Assembly: GCA_963575745.1 (NCBI GenBank)
Contig: CAUYUJ010009802.1
Span: forward strand, 327,967-391,966
Origin: Prorocentrum cordatum
Lineage: Eukaryota > Sar > Dinophyceae > Prorocentrales > Prorocentraceae
Length of the DNA: 64,000 nucleotides
Direction: 5' to 3'
The notes under the pieces: generated by a model
The model's input: only the letters and a program-made list of their open reading frames with translations
The model's database searches: none
What the model was told of the DNA's origin: nothing
Made by a program: the position numbers and the translations under genes
In this document: positions 19,940 through 31,716 of the stretch, in pieces
Numbering within the stretch: position 1 is the stretch's first letter
Layout of the letters: every line of letters starts with the position of its first letter

Positions 19940-21690
19940 CGGCTAGTTCTGTTGGTGGTTCTCGTTGCTCAGGTGGTTGCCCTCGTCGCTCCTCAGGTGG
20001 TCTTCGAACCTCCGCCGTTGGCTCTGCTCGCGGCGGTCCTTGTTCAGCTTGTTGACCAGGTGGCTCAACAGGTGGTCCTCGTAGCTGGTCCTCGGAGGTC
20101 TGCTCGTGGCCCTTGCAGTTCAGCTCGTCGCCCTGGTAGCTCTGCGGGAGGCTCTCGTAGTTCTGCTTGTGGCCCGCGTAGCTGAGGTTGTGGCTCTCGT
20201 GGCTCCGCAGGTGGCGTCTGTACCTGAGCTGGTGACTCTCGGAGTTTTGTTTCTGGTCCTTACAAGATCAGTTCGTCTCCCTAGTAGCTCTGCAGAAGGC
20301 TCTGGTGGTTCTTCCTATATTCCGCGTGGCTCTGGTTGTGGCCCTCGCAGCTGAGCAGATGGCCTTCGTAGCTCTCGTAGCTGTGCCTGCGGTCTTCGCA
20401 GCTCAGGTGGCCGAATTAGCTCTGTCTGCTGTCATCGTAGCACTCCTGATACATCTGGTAGCTCAGCTGGTGGTCGACGCAGCTCAGCTGGCGGCCCTCG
20501 TAGTGCAACAGATGGCCATTGTGGTTCAGCTGGTGGTCCTCGTAATCCGGCTCGTGGCGCCCGTAGCTTGTGGTCCTCGTGGCTCGTCTCTTGGTCATGG
20601 TAGCCGTGCTTTTGGCCCTTGTAGCTCAGACTGCGGTCCTTGTAGCACTGCCGGTGGCTCTCGTAGCTGTGCCAGTTGTCCTCGTTGCTTAGCTTGTGGT
20701 CCTCGAAAGGCAGCTGGTGGCCCTGATAGCTTTGCTGGTGACTGTGCTAGCTCTGCTCGTTGCCCTCGAGGCTCATGCTGTGGCCCCCGTAGCTTTCTGG
20801 GTGGAACTCTTGGCTCTGCCGATGGCTCTCGAAGCTCTGCTCGTGCCCATCGTAGCTGAGCTGGTGGCTCCTGTGGCTCACCTTGTAGTCCTCGTAGCTC
20901 CTCAGGTGGTCCTCGTACCTCCGCCGTTGGCTCTGCTCGCGGCGGTCCTTGTTCAGCTTGTTGGCCAAGTGGCTCAACAGGTGGTCCCCGCAGCTCTCGT
21001 AGTTCTCGTAGTTCTGCTTGTGGCCCGCGCAGCTGAGGTTGTGGCCCTCGTAGCTCCGCAGGTGGCGTCAGTAGCTGAGCTGGTGGCTCTCGGAGTTCTG
21101 CGTCTGGCCCTTACAAGTCAGTTCCTCGCCTCGGCAGCTCTGCAAAAGGCCCACCTGGTAATCCTCTTTGCTCTGCTGGTAGCCGTCGTATCTGAGCTGG
21201 TGGCCCTCGTGGCGCCACAACTGGTGGGGCTCGTAGGCCTGCTTGTGGCACCCGTAGCTCAGCCCGCGGTCCTCGTGGCTCAGCTCGTGGCTTTCGTGGC
21301 TCTGCTAGTGGCTCTCGTAGCTCGGCAGGTGGGTCTTGAAGCTCTTCTGGTGGGCTCTCCTAGCTGTTCCCGTGGCCCTCGTAGCTCAGCTTGTGGCCCC
21401 CTAGAGTCGTCCAAAGGCCCTCGTAGTCCTGCTGGCGACTGTAGTAGTAGCTCGGGTTGAAGCGCCCGTGGGGGCCGGGGACGCGCAGTCTCCCCGGCCC
21501 GGAAGCAGTCGAGGAGCATGCCAACTAGCCCCGAAGCCATGCTCTCTTCGAAATTCTCGATGTCGCAGTTCGGACTCGCCAGCTGCTAACCACGTTCGAA
21601 AAGTTACTGTGGTCCTGGCGGCTGTCGTAGCTCTGCGGCCCGTCGTAGTAGTCCTGGAAGCCGGAGTAGTCCTGGTCTGGGGGTCGTCGG
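19940..21690. repeat. 21-bp minisatellite array (heptad-encoding), with a 0.9-kb internal duplication
   Basis: A degenerate 21-bp unit of the type ctcgtagctctgctggtggcc runs for 1.75 kb. The plus frame gives Ala-Leu-Val heptads; the minus frame gives S(Y/F)xxHxQ heptads. A longer segment is duplicated: tccgccgttggctctgctcg at 20011 and 20930, and a ggtggcgtc(t/a)gta block at about 20210 and 21060. Confidence 0.85.
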
Positions 21691-21990
21691 AGTACAGGTC
21701 GCTATCAAACAAGCAGTCGTAGTCAAACTCGTCGTAGACGGCGCGGCCGATGTCCACAGGTACCTGCGGCGCGGCCGTTTTTCACCGGTACCTCCACGAC
21801 GAAGTGCTTAGTAACCCCTTCGGGCTGCTCGGGCGTGTCGTCCCTGGTGTCGGCCTTGGTGGCGTACTTGGTGTCGTAATTGTGGCGGTCGTCCTTGGGT
21901 TGCCTGTTACGCAGGTCGTGCTCGTACTCAGGTTGCCTGTTACGCAGCTCGTTGCCGTACTCGGGTTGCCTGTTACGCACCTTGTAATTG
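21401..21990 (-). CDS. Weak candidate coding segment with 10-residue repeats
   Basis: The minus frame at 21990-21890 reads three repeats of the type LRNRQPEY(G/E)xE, then HFVVEVPVKNGRA. After a 28-bp near-duplication at about 21745-21800 (gtaccggtg and gtacctgtg) the frame shifts to PVDIGRAVYDEFDYDCLFDS and an acidic then Thr-rich tail. The 28-bp duplication would break the frame unless one copy is spliced out: it starts GT and ends AG. No family recognised. Confidence 0.25.
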
Positions 21991-22179
21991 GACGCTCTCG
22001 CGAGGGCGGTGGTAGTACATTGATGTCGTCGGGTCGAGGCTGTATCCCATGCCGGACGGTGTACCCCATTCGATTTTAGATCGCGCCTGTTCGCGCCTAT
22101 GTTCCGCTATGCGTGTATGGTCTCGGCATCATTGCCGGTACGCCTCCACAAAGTGGGTCCGTCTCGTAGCCTTCAGCGT

Positions 22180-22325
22180 GTAGATCTGGAGACTTGAAGG
22201 TTCAAGCTGTAGACCTTGAGGTTTTGCCTGCAGATCTCGAGGTTCTGCCTGTAGATATTGGGGTTCAGCCTGTAGATCTTGAGGTTCTGCCTGAGGGTCT
22301 CCAGGTTCAGCCCGTAGGCCTTGGT
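22180..22325. repeat. 21-bp minisatellite (QAEP heptads on minus)
   Basis: Six or so copies of a unit like gttctgcctgtagatcttgag. The minus frame reads DLQAEP-type heptads. It is unrelated in sequence to the array at 19940-21690 but has the same unit length. Confidence 0.8.
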
Positions 22326-22469
22326 CTTGTTCACGGCGCACGCGCGCAGCCACCGTGGCGGCGGCGCGCTGAGGCCTGTACCCCCAGGGGCGCGCGCGCG
22401 GCCTGGCGCGGCGCCTGGGAGCGAGTGCGGGGGATAGTGTTCCCGCAAACAGCCTTCCACCCCCTCCTG

Positions 22470-22597
22470 CTCGTCCACCTCGTGCTCCTGCTCCTCCTGC
22501 TCCTCCTGCTCCTCCTGCTCCTCCTGCTCCTTCTGCTCCTTCTGCTCCTCCTCCTCCTCCTCCTCCTCCTCCTCCTCCTCCTCCTCCTCCTCCTCCT
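22470..22597. repeat. (CTC/CTG)n microsatellite
   Basis: CTCCTG then pure CTC triplets. The minus strand gives poly-Glu, the plus strand poly-Leu or Ser. From 22600 to 23340 I see only simple GA-rich DNA and a tcggaatcgaatcgg-type short-motif cluster (23060-23250). Confidence 0.9.
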
Positions 22598-23340
22598 CAT
22601 TTTCAGCTACCCCGACAATGGCATACAGAAGCACCCTTGCGCTTGTCGATGCGAATGCAATGAAAAAGACATAGCGCAGGCGCAGTACAACAATACAACA
22701 CAATGAGCAAAAACAACATCATCAGCAATGTGCCGAGCGGAAGATGTCATGCGACGAGACACGGAAAAAAAACGCCAGTGCTTAGAGTATCGGCCGCGCG
22801 CAGGTTGCCAGCAAGGGCTGGAGAACATTGACCACCCCCTGCACCCGCCTCCACCATTGTGCTACGACTCTTCCTCGTCCTCCTCCTCCTTGTCCTACGC
22901 CTCTTTCTTCATGTCATTGATCTCCGCGAAGAGCACAGAAGGACGTCCACGATAACGAAGGAGGTGGGGGAGGAGAAGGAGGCGGAGGAGGGGGAATGGC
23001 CTGGACGGCGAGGGGAACGATAGGAGGCGTGGGAAGGGGGGTTTGATGAGGGCAAGATCAGTCAGCATCGAATCGGAAACTCAAATCGAATCGGAATGCG
23101 TGCCGGCACCTGCCGCATCGGAGTCGAAATCGAATCGATTCGGCCGCGCCAAGATGCACAACAACGCCAAGCAAGCATCGGATCGTCGGAATATCGGAAT
23201 CGAATCGGATCGGGCCAGCCAGACTCGATATCGAATCGGATCTACATGGACCCTATGGGGAGGAGTACGGAGGAGAAGGGGGAGAGAGGGGGGGGGGAAG
23301 CACAAGCGATAACGCCGGGGGTCCGGACGTATTTCTGAGG

Positions 23341-23475
23341 TCGGCGCTGGCCCCCCGTGGCGGCGCCTCTGGCGCTGCTCCTGGCGCGCTCCGCGCGCCA
23401 GGGCGCGGGGGGGGTCCAGCGCCGATCCGAGAAAGCCGCGCGGACCTCCGACAGTTTTCCTCGGACAGTGCTTGC
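23341..23475 (-). repeat. Dispersed repeat family F, copy 1
   Basis: In reverse orientation it shares ggtccgcgcggatttctcgg, then atcggcgctggacccccc, with 47788-47885 and 51497-51580. All copies hold a hairpin; here tggcgcgctccgcgcgcca at 23382-23400. Confidence 0.8.
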
Positions 23476-23519
23476 ACCTAGGAGCTCTTACACGGCGTCT
23501 ATAGTTCAGGACTGGGCCT

Positions 23520-23730
23520 GGTCGGCGGTCTGGCGGCTCCGTGGTCGCCGTCGCCGCCCCGTCGCCGCCTCGTCGCCGCCCGCCGTCTGGGCTTGGTTGG
23601 CGGTCTGGCGGCTCCGTGGTCGCCGTCACCGCCCCGTCGCCGCCTCGTCGCCGCCCGCCGTCTGGGCTTGGTTGGCGGTCTGGCGGTTCCGTGGTCGCCG
23701 TCGCCGCCCCGTCGCCGCCCGTCGTTTGTG
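23520..23730. repeat. 75-bp tandem repeat, about 3 copies
   Basis: cggtctggcgg recurs at 23526, 23601 and 23676, an exact 75-bp period (25 codons), so the same peptide repeat appears in all frames. It abuts the satellite that begins near 23806. Confidence 0.9.
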
Positions 23731-24485
23731 CCTCGCTGGCACATCATAGATTGCACCATACAGACTGCTCCGCATAGATTGCACAACATAGGTTGCACAA
23801 CATACATTCTCCTGTCTAAAAACAGAATAGGATCTACCCCCCGGTGTTATCGCTGCCCCTTTCGGGTATGTAAATCATATACGATTCTGACCACATGTTC
23901 ATCCTGAATATGAATTTACACTATCCCAGGGGGGGCGGTATCCCCCCCCTGAGGATCCCTTGTGAAAGACACTATGCGGTGACATTTTCTGTTCTAACAT
24001 AGCACTTTTTCGCGAATCCCTTGCAACAAATGGGACGAAGTGCGCACGCGCGCGTCGTCACGCGCGCATGCCGAAATCCTTCAAAAACCTTCGGTGCCGG
24101 AAGGATTTCGCAATCGAGTTTCCAAAAAACATACAAAACACACATGGTTTCGCAACACAGAGTTGCTTAAAAAGCTTCCGCGCGAGCTCTTGCGAAATCT
24201 TAGGGAAAACCATAGGTTTTTCAAGATGTTCACAACATGTTATTAAACGGGCTTCGCGCGCGCATGTCGAAATCTGTCGAACGCCCTTGCGCGTGTGCCG
24301 TCGCGAGAATCCTCTGCAAAAAATTGGACGAAGTGCAGACGCGCGCGTCGTCGCGCGCGTACGCCGAAAACCTTCAAAACCCATCGGTTTCGGAAGGAAT
24401 TCAAAATCGCGTGTCCAAGAAAACCTACAAAAACACAAGGTTTCGCAACATGGATTTTCAACAAAAGCGTGCGCGCGCGCTCTTG

Positions 24486-24519
<34 letters not shown>

Positions 24520-24990
24520 CTCCCTCCTCCCGCGTCGTCGTCGTCGTCGCCTACGTCGTCCTCTCTTTCCTCGTGTTCGTCGTCGTCGTCCTCTTTGGCG
24601 TCGTGGTCGTTTCCGTCGTCGTTGTTGCCGTGGTCGTCCTTCCTCCTCCTCCCTCGTCGTCGTCGTCGTCCGTCGTCGGCGTTTCGTCGTCGTCCCTCCT
24701 ATTTCGTCGCCGTCGTCGTCGTCGCCATTGTCGTCGTCGTCTTCCCTCCTCCCTCGTCGTTGTCGTCGTCGGCGCCGCCGTCCTTCCTCCTTCTTCGTCG
24801 TTCGCGTCGTCGCCGTCCTCCCTCCTCCCTCGTCGTTGTCGTCGTTGTCGTCGTTGTCGCCGTCGTCGTCCTTCCTCCTCCCTCGTCGTCGTCTTCGTTG
24901 GCGACGTCGTCGTCGTCGTCGTCGTCGTCGGCGTCGGCGTCGTTGTCGTCGTCGAAGTCGTCGGAGACGTCGTCGGTGTCGTCGTAGTCG

Positions 24991-25026
<36 letters not shown>

Positions 25027-25289
25027 GCGTCGTTGACGTCGTCGTCGTCGTCGGTGTCGTCGTTGTCGTCGTCGAAGTCGTTGGAGACGTCGTCGGTGTC
25101 GTCGTAGTCGGTGTCGGCGGCGCCGGCGTCGTCGTTGTCGCTGTCGTCGTCGGCGTCGGTGTCGTGGCTAAGTGTCACGTGGTACGTACCGTCACGGTCT
25201 TGTCTTAAGAGGCCTTGCGACCAAGTTGCGGGTGGGTGGGATGTTTGCACGAGCAGTGGAGACGACAGCTTCAAGACGGTCAAAGATTA

Positions 25290-25600
25290 ATTGCACACCG
25301 TAATTTGCCCCACATAGAATGTACTACATTGATTGTTCCACACAGATTGCGCCACATGCCTTCAACCACATAGAGTGCATCGCGAGTGCATCGCGTATAT
25401 TGCACCAACGATACTGTACCACACTGACTGCACAACATACATTGTACAACATCGATTGTACCACATTGGCTACACCACATATATTGCACATCACAGATTG
25501 CACCGTGTTTACTGCACCACACAAAGACCACATCGTTTGCACAGCATGTACATATGGCACAACACAGAGTGCACATCCTACTATGCATAACGCAGATTCC
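25290..25600. repeat. About 15-bp minisatellite linker (gattgcaccacata type)
   Basis: Degenerate copies of gattg(c/t)ac(c/a)acata fill the gap between satellite units 1 and 2. Shorter runs occur before unit 1 (23745-23810) and after unit 5 (31065-31140), so they bracket the array. Confidence 0.8.
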
Positions 25601-28600
25601 CCGCTCTTTTTTTAAAAGATAAGTCCTACCATCGTCCTCCCCCAGGTGAAAGACCCCCGGGAACCGATGCAAAACACTTAAGATTCTGACCCAATGTCCA
25701 TCCTACATGTGAATTCATACTATCCTAGCCAGGCCGGTATCGGTCCCCCCCGCCATCCTCAGCAAAACATACTACGCACGCGCACCAATTTATCAAACAT
25801 CCTAAATGTTTAAAGAACCCCTTGCAAACAAACAAGACGAAGTGCACACGCGCGCGTCGTCGCGCGCGCATGCCGAAAGCCTTCGCAAACCATCGGTCCG
25901 GGAGGATTTCAAAATCAAGTGTCTCAAAAACATGTAAAGCACAGGGTTTCGCAACACTGATAGTTAAAATCGAGAAAAACATGCGCGCGCGCCCTTGCGA
26001 ATTCTCCAAAAAAACCGTACACATTTGAAAGGTGTCAAACCACAAAAATACTACCAAACGCGTTTCGCGCGCATGTCGAAATCGTTTGAACGCCCTCCCG
26101 CGCAAACCGTCGCGAGAATCCTGTGCAACAAATAAGACGAAGTGCACGCGCGCGTCGTCGCGCGCACATTCCGAAATCCTTCGGGAACCCTCAGTTTCGA
26201 AGGATGTCGAAATCAAGCGTCTCAAAAACATGTCTTCAAAAAGAACACAGGGTTTCGCACCAAGGATTTTCAGCAAAAACGCGCGTTCTAGTGCGACTTC
26301 TTCAGCAAACCATACGCGTTCAACATTTTCATAAATGTTACCGAGAGGGTTTCGCGCGCGCGCATGTCGAAATCGTTCGAACGCCCGTGCGAGCGTGCTG
26401 GGGTGGCACGGTCCGTGTCAAAGAATACCATGCGAGCCACTCTCGTGCGTCTGCCGCGCGCGCATTTCGAATTCCTTTCAAAACCTTCATCACCGACGCG
26501 AAGATGCCGTCATCGTCGTCGGCGTGATCGGCATCGGCGCCGTCACTGGCCGTGCCGTCGTCGCTGTAAGCATCGTCACCAACATCGTTACTATCTTCAT
26601 CATCGTGCCTGACTGTGTCGGCGTTGCTATGAAACCGCCCAAGTCGCCGACTCGCACTCAAGTGCCGGCCTGGATGTGCCGAGCGGTCAGCACCACCGTG
26701 GCCGCGTCGGTCGCGCCAAACTACCTGGCCGCTGCGCGCGCGCATGCGCGGGCAATCGCGGCCGCAGGGATGCACCAGCCAGCGCCAAGCGCTCATCGCA
26801 ATCGCCGCCGCATGAGGTTTGCAAACCAAATTGTGGGTGGGTGGGTGGGATGTTTGCGCGAGCAGTGGGGTGGACAACTCACTGCGAGCAGAAATTAATT
26901 CTCCTTTCTAAAAACAGAATAGGACCTACCCCCCCCGGCGTTATCAATCCCCCTTTCGGGTATGTAAATCATATATGGTTCTGACCACATGTTTATCCGA
27001 AGTATGAATTTGCACTATCCCAGGGGGGCCGGTATCCCCCCCCCCTTTGAGGTTCCCTTGTGAAAACACTATGCGGTGACATATTTTTCTAACATAGCAC
27101 TTTTTCGCGGATCCCTTAGAAACAACGGGACGAAGTGCACACGCGCGCGTCGTCGCGCGCGTATGTTGAAATCCTTCCAAAACACTTGGTGCCGGAAAGA
27201 TTTCGTAATCGAGCTTCCAAACAAAAACCATACAACAACACATGGTTTCGAAACACTGATTCGCTAAAAAAACTTCCGCGCGAGCTCTTGCGAAATCTTG
27301 AGACAACCATAGGTTTTTCAATATTTTCACAAAATGCTATTACACGGGCTTCGCGCACGCATGTCGAAATCTGTCGAACGCCCTTGCGCGTGTGCCGTCA
27401 CGAGAACCCTCTGCAAAAAATGAAGCGAAGTGCAGACGCGCGCGTCGTCGCGCGCGTATGCCGAAAATCTTCAAAATCCATCGGTTTCGGAAGGATTTCA
27501 AAATCGTGCGTCCAAAAAGCCCGCAAAAACCCAAGGTTTCGCAACACGGATTTTCACCAAAAGCGTGCGCGCGCGCTCTTGCGTCGTCGTCGTCGTCGTC
27601 GTCGTCCTCCCTCCTCCCGCGTCGTCGTCGTCGTCGTCGTCGCCTACGTCGTCCTCTGTCGTTCCTCGTGTTCGTCGTCGACGTCCTCTTTGGCGTTGTG
27701 GTCGTTTCCGTCGTCGTTGTCGTCGTTGTCGCCGTCGTCGTCCTCCCTCCTCCCTCGTCGTCGTCTTCGTTGGCGACGCCGTCGTCGTCTTCGTCGTCGT
27801 CGTCAGCGTCGGCGTCGTCGTCGTCTTCGTCGTCGCCGACGTCGGCGTCGTCGTCGTCGCCGCCGTCCTCGTCGTCGTCGTCGTCGCCGTCGTCATCGTG
27901 ATCGTCGTCGGCGTCGTTGACGTCGTCGTCGTCGGTTTTGTCGTTGTCGTCGTCGTCGGCGTCGTCATCGTCGTCGTGGGTTTTGCAAACCAAATTGCGG
28001 GTGGGTGGGTGGGATGTTTGCAAGAGCGCGGGATGTGTCAACTCGTTTGTTAAAAACAATTCTCCTTTCTAAAAAGAAAATAGACTCCACCCCCCCCCGG
28101 ACTTAACGCTTCCCCCTGGGATAATATAATTTCATACATATGCTGCACACTCGTCCATCCTAAATACGAGATCATATCATCCCAGCCAAACCAATATCCC
28201 CCCCCTGAGGTTCCCTTGTAGAAAACACCATGCGGTGACATTTTTTGTTCTAACATAGCACTTTTTTCACGAATCCCTTGCAACAAACTGGGACAAAATG
28301 CACACGCGCGCGTCGTCGCGCGCGCATGCCGAAAACCTTCCAAAACCTACGGTGCCGGAAGGATTTCGCAATCGAGTTTCCAAAAAACATACAAAACACA
28401 CATGGTTTCGCAACACAGAGTTGCTAAAAAAGCTTCCGCGAAAGCTCTTGCGAAATCTTAAGAAAACCATGGGTTTTTTCAAGATTTTCACAAAATGCTA
28501 CCAAACGTGTTTCGCGCGCGCGCATGTCGAAATCTGTCGAGCGCCCTTGCGCGTGTGCCGTCGCGAGAATCCTCTGCAAAAAATCGGACGAAGTGCAGAC

Positions 28601-29819
28601 GCGCGCGTCGTCGCGCGCGTACGCCGAAACCCTTCAAAACCCATCGGTTTCGGAAGGATTTCGAAACCGTGCGTCCCAGAAACCTACAAAAACACAAGGT
28701 TTCGCAACACGGATTTTCAACAAAAGCGTGCGCGCGCGCTCTTGCGTCGTCGTCGTCGTCGCCGTCCTCCCTCCTCCCGCGTCGTCGTCGTCGTCGTCGC
28801 CGGCGTCGTCCTCTGTCTTTCCTTGTGTTCGTCGTCGTCCTCTTTGGCGTCGTGGTCGTTTCCGTCGTCGTTGTCGCCGTGGTCGTCCTTCCTCCTCCTC
28901 CCTCGTCGTCGTCGTCGTCCGTCGTCGGCGTCTCGTCGGCGTCCCTCCTATTTCGTCGCCGTCGTCGGCGTCGTCGTCGTTGTCGTCGTCGTCGTCGTTG
29001 TCTTCCCTCCTCCCTCGTCGTTGCCGTCGTCGGCGTCGCCGTCCTTCCTCCTTCTTCGTCGTTCGCGTCGTCGCCGTCCTCCCTCCTCCCTCGTCGTTGT
29101 CGTCGTTGTCGCCGTCGTCGTCCTCCCTCCTTCCTCGTTGTCTTCGTTGGCGACGTCGTCGTCGTCGTCGTCGTCGTCGTCAGCGTCGGCGTCGTTGTCG
29201 TCTTCGTCGTCGTCGACGCCGGCGTCGTCGTCGTCGTCGCCGCCGTCGTCGTCGTCGTCGTCGTCGTCGTCGGCGTCGTTGACGTCGTCATCGTCGTCGG
29301 TGTCGTCGTTGTCGTCGTCGTCGTCGGCGTCGTCATCGTCGTCGTCGTTGTCATCGTCGTCGTCGTCGGCGTCGGTGTCGTCGTCGTCGTCGTCGGTGTC
29401 GTCGTCGTCGTCGTCGTCGGTGTCGGCGTCGTCAAAGTCGTTGGAGAGGTCGTCGGTGTCGTCGTAGTCGTTGTCGGCGGCGTCGTCATCGTCGTTGTCG
29501 CTGTCGTCGTCGGCGTCGTTGTTGTTGCCAAGTGCCATGTGGTACCCACCGTCACGGTCTTAAGAGATTTTGCAAACCAAGTTGCGGGTGGGTGGGTCGG
29601 ATGTTTGCGCGAGCAGTGGAGTGGACAACTTACTGCGAACAGAAATTAATTGCACCACATAGATTCTCCTTTCTAACAGCAGAATAGAATCTACCCCCCC
29701 CGGCGTTATCGACACCCCTTTCGGGTATGTAAATCACATACGATGCTGACCACATGTCCATCCTAAATATGAATTGACACTATGCCAGGCCAGCCGCGTT
29801 CCCCCCCCCTGAGGTTCCC

Positions 29820-29821
29820 TT

Positions 29822-29860
<39 letters not shown>
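29820..29860 (+). repeat. T9 A32 homopolymer tract in satellite unit 5
   Basis: Where other units read ggttcccttgtgaaaacactatg, unit 5 has nine T then thirty-two A before ctatgcggtg. It may be slippage of the short A-run or an assembly artefact. Confidence 0.9.
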
Positions 29861-29862
<2 letters not shown>

Positions 29863-30346
29863 ATGCGGTGACATGTTTTGTTCTAACATAGCACTTTTTC
29901 GCGAATCCCTTGCAAAAAACTGGGAAGAAATGCACACGCGCGCGTCGTCGCGCGCGCATGCCGAAATCCTTCAAAAACCTCTGGTGCCGGAAAGATTTCG
30001 CAATCGGGTTTCCAAAAGACATACAAAAACACCGGGTTTCGCAACACTGATTTACTAAAAAAGCTTACGCGCGAGCTCTTGCGAAATCTTAAGAAAACCA
30101 TGGGTTTTTTCAAGATTTTCACAAAATGCTAATGCACGGGCTTCGCGCGCGCATGTCGAAATCTGTCGAACGCCCTTGCGCGTGTGCCGTCGCGAGAATC
30201 CTCTGCAACAAATGAGGCGAAGTGCAGACGCGCGCGTCGTCGCGCGCGTATGCCGAAATCCTTAAAAAACCTTAGGCTTCGGAAGGATATCAAAATCGTG
30301 TCAAAAAAACATACAAAAACCCAAGGTTTCGCAACCTCCCTCCTCC

Positions 30347-30387
<41 letters not shown>

Positions 30388-31212
30388 TTTCTGTCTTTCC
30401 TCGTCGTCGTCGTCGTCGTCTTGGCGTCGTCGTCGCTTCCGTCGTCGTTGTCGCCGTGGTCATCCTTCCTCCCTCGTCGTCTTCGTCGGTGTTTCGTCGT
30501 TGTCCCTCCTATTTCGTCGCCGTCGTCGTCGTCGTCGTCGTCGTCGTCTTCACTCCTCCCTCGTCGTTGTCCTCCTCCCTCGTCGTCGTCGGCGGTCGTC
30601 GGCGTCTCGTCGTCGTCCCTCCTATTTCGTCGCCGTCGTCGTCGCCTTCGTCGTCGTCGTCGTCTTCCCTCATCCCTCGTCGTTGTCGTCGTCGGCGTCG
30701 CCGTCCTTCCTCCTTCTTCGTCGTTCGCGTCGTCGCCGTCTTCCCTCCTCCATCGTCGTTGTCGTCGTTGTCGCCGTCGTCGTCCTCCCTCCTCCCTCGT
30801 CTTCGTTGGCGACGTCGTCGTCGTCGTCGTCGGCGTCGGCCTCGTCGTCGTCGTCGTCGTCGACGTCGGCGGTGTCGTCGCAGTCGGTGTCGGCGGCGAC
30901 GTCGTCGTCGTTGTCGCTGTCGTCGTCGGCGTCGGTGTCGTGGTCAAGTGCCATGTGGTACCTACCGTCACGGTCTTGTCTTAAGAGGTTTTGCGACCAA
31001 GTTGCGGGTGGGAGGGTGGGATGTTTGCACGAGCAGTAGAGAGGACAGCTTCAAGACGGTCAAAGATTAATTGCACCACATAGATGGCTCCACATGTATT
31101 ACTCACTGGATCCACATACATTGTACAACACACATTGCTAGAAACGCACTGAGTGGGGTCCACGCTTGCTAGTCTATGTCGTTTGCCTTCTCCTGTTTCG
31201 AAAGAAGGGGGA

Positions 31213-31610
31213 AAGAAGGAGAATTCGCTGGCCCAACGGGCCAGAGGCGTGCTCAGATCTCCGGTAAGTGGTTAACAATATTCTACTTCGCGCGCGGGGC
31301 GGCCCCTGGGGGTCTCTGGGCGAAAAGTACCCTGGCAAGGTCCCGGCAAGGTCCCGGCAAGTCCGGGTCAGAGATGCCAGACCAGGCAATTCTTCGACAC
31401 CCCTCACGAGGATCGTGGCCTCCGAGGGGGGAGCCGCAATCGACGACCCCCCCCTCCCGCCCCAAGAGGCCCCCAAGAGACCCCCAAGAGGCCCTGGGGG
31501 CCCCCAAGACGCCGCCAAGGAGCCCCAAGAGACTCCCAAGAGGTCCCCAAGAGGCCCCCAAGAGGCCCTAAAGAGGGCTCCAGGGCCAGCGGAATGAGCG
31601 AAGCGATTAA
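31213..31610 (+). repeat. Dispersed repeat family B, copy 1
   Basis: Starts attcgctggcccaacgggcc, continues gtgctcagatctccggtaa and a gcgcggggcggcccctggggg block, then ccaagaggccccc arrays, and ends gagcgaagcgattaa. The same order occurs at 41098-41512. It lies in an intron of the ferlin-like gene, on the opposite strand. Confidence 0.85.
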
Positions 31611-31716
31611 TAGCAGATGGGGCAGGAGGAACATTATGTGACAGAGCAGGAGGAGCAAGCGCGGGAGAGGAAGGGGGGACGGGGAGACGAGGGAGGAATT
31701 GACACAAACTAGATAC

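Larger units (their letters stand above)
23806..31075 (+). repeat. Higher-order satellite, five units of 1.2-1.8 kb
   Basis: Units start near 23806, 25608, 26901, 28060 and 29664. Shared order: ctaaaaacagaataggatct-type start, ccctttcgggtatgtaaatc, a cccagg...cggtat...ccccctgagg block, ctatgcggtgacat, two or three sub-repeats of about 295 bp (gacgaagtgc at 24034 and 24327; 25836 and 26136), a CGT/TCG array of variable length, and an end with gcgggtgggtgggatgtttg. Each sub-repeat holds gcgcgcgtcgtcgcgcgcg, a near palindrome. Unit 2 has a degenerate, non-simple version of the CGT block (26500-26640). No conserved coding frame. Confidence 0.9.

Noticed and set aside
24480-25170. Poly-Asp, poly-Thr or poly-Val proteins over CGT/TCG arrays
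   Set aside because: Pure trinucleotide translation, repeated in several satellite units and open in all frames.
23806-31075. CRISPR array
   Set aside because: Repeats are 295 bp and more, with no short uniform repeat and unique spacer pattern; the genome is eukaryotic.
31174-31716. C-terminal extension of the ferlin-like frame
   Set aside because: It runs past a good GT donor into family B repeat sequence, so it is read-through of intron DNA.
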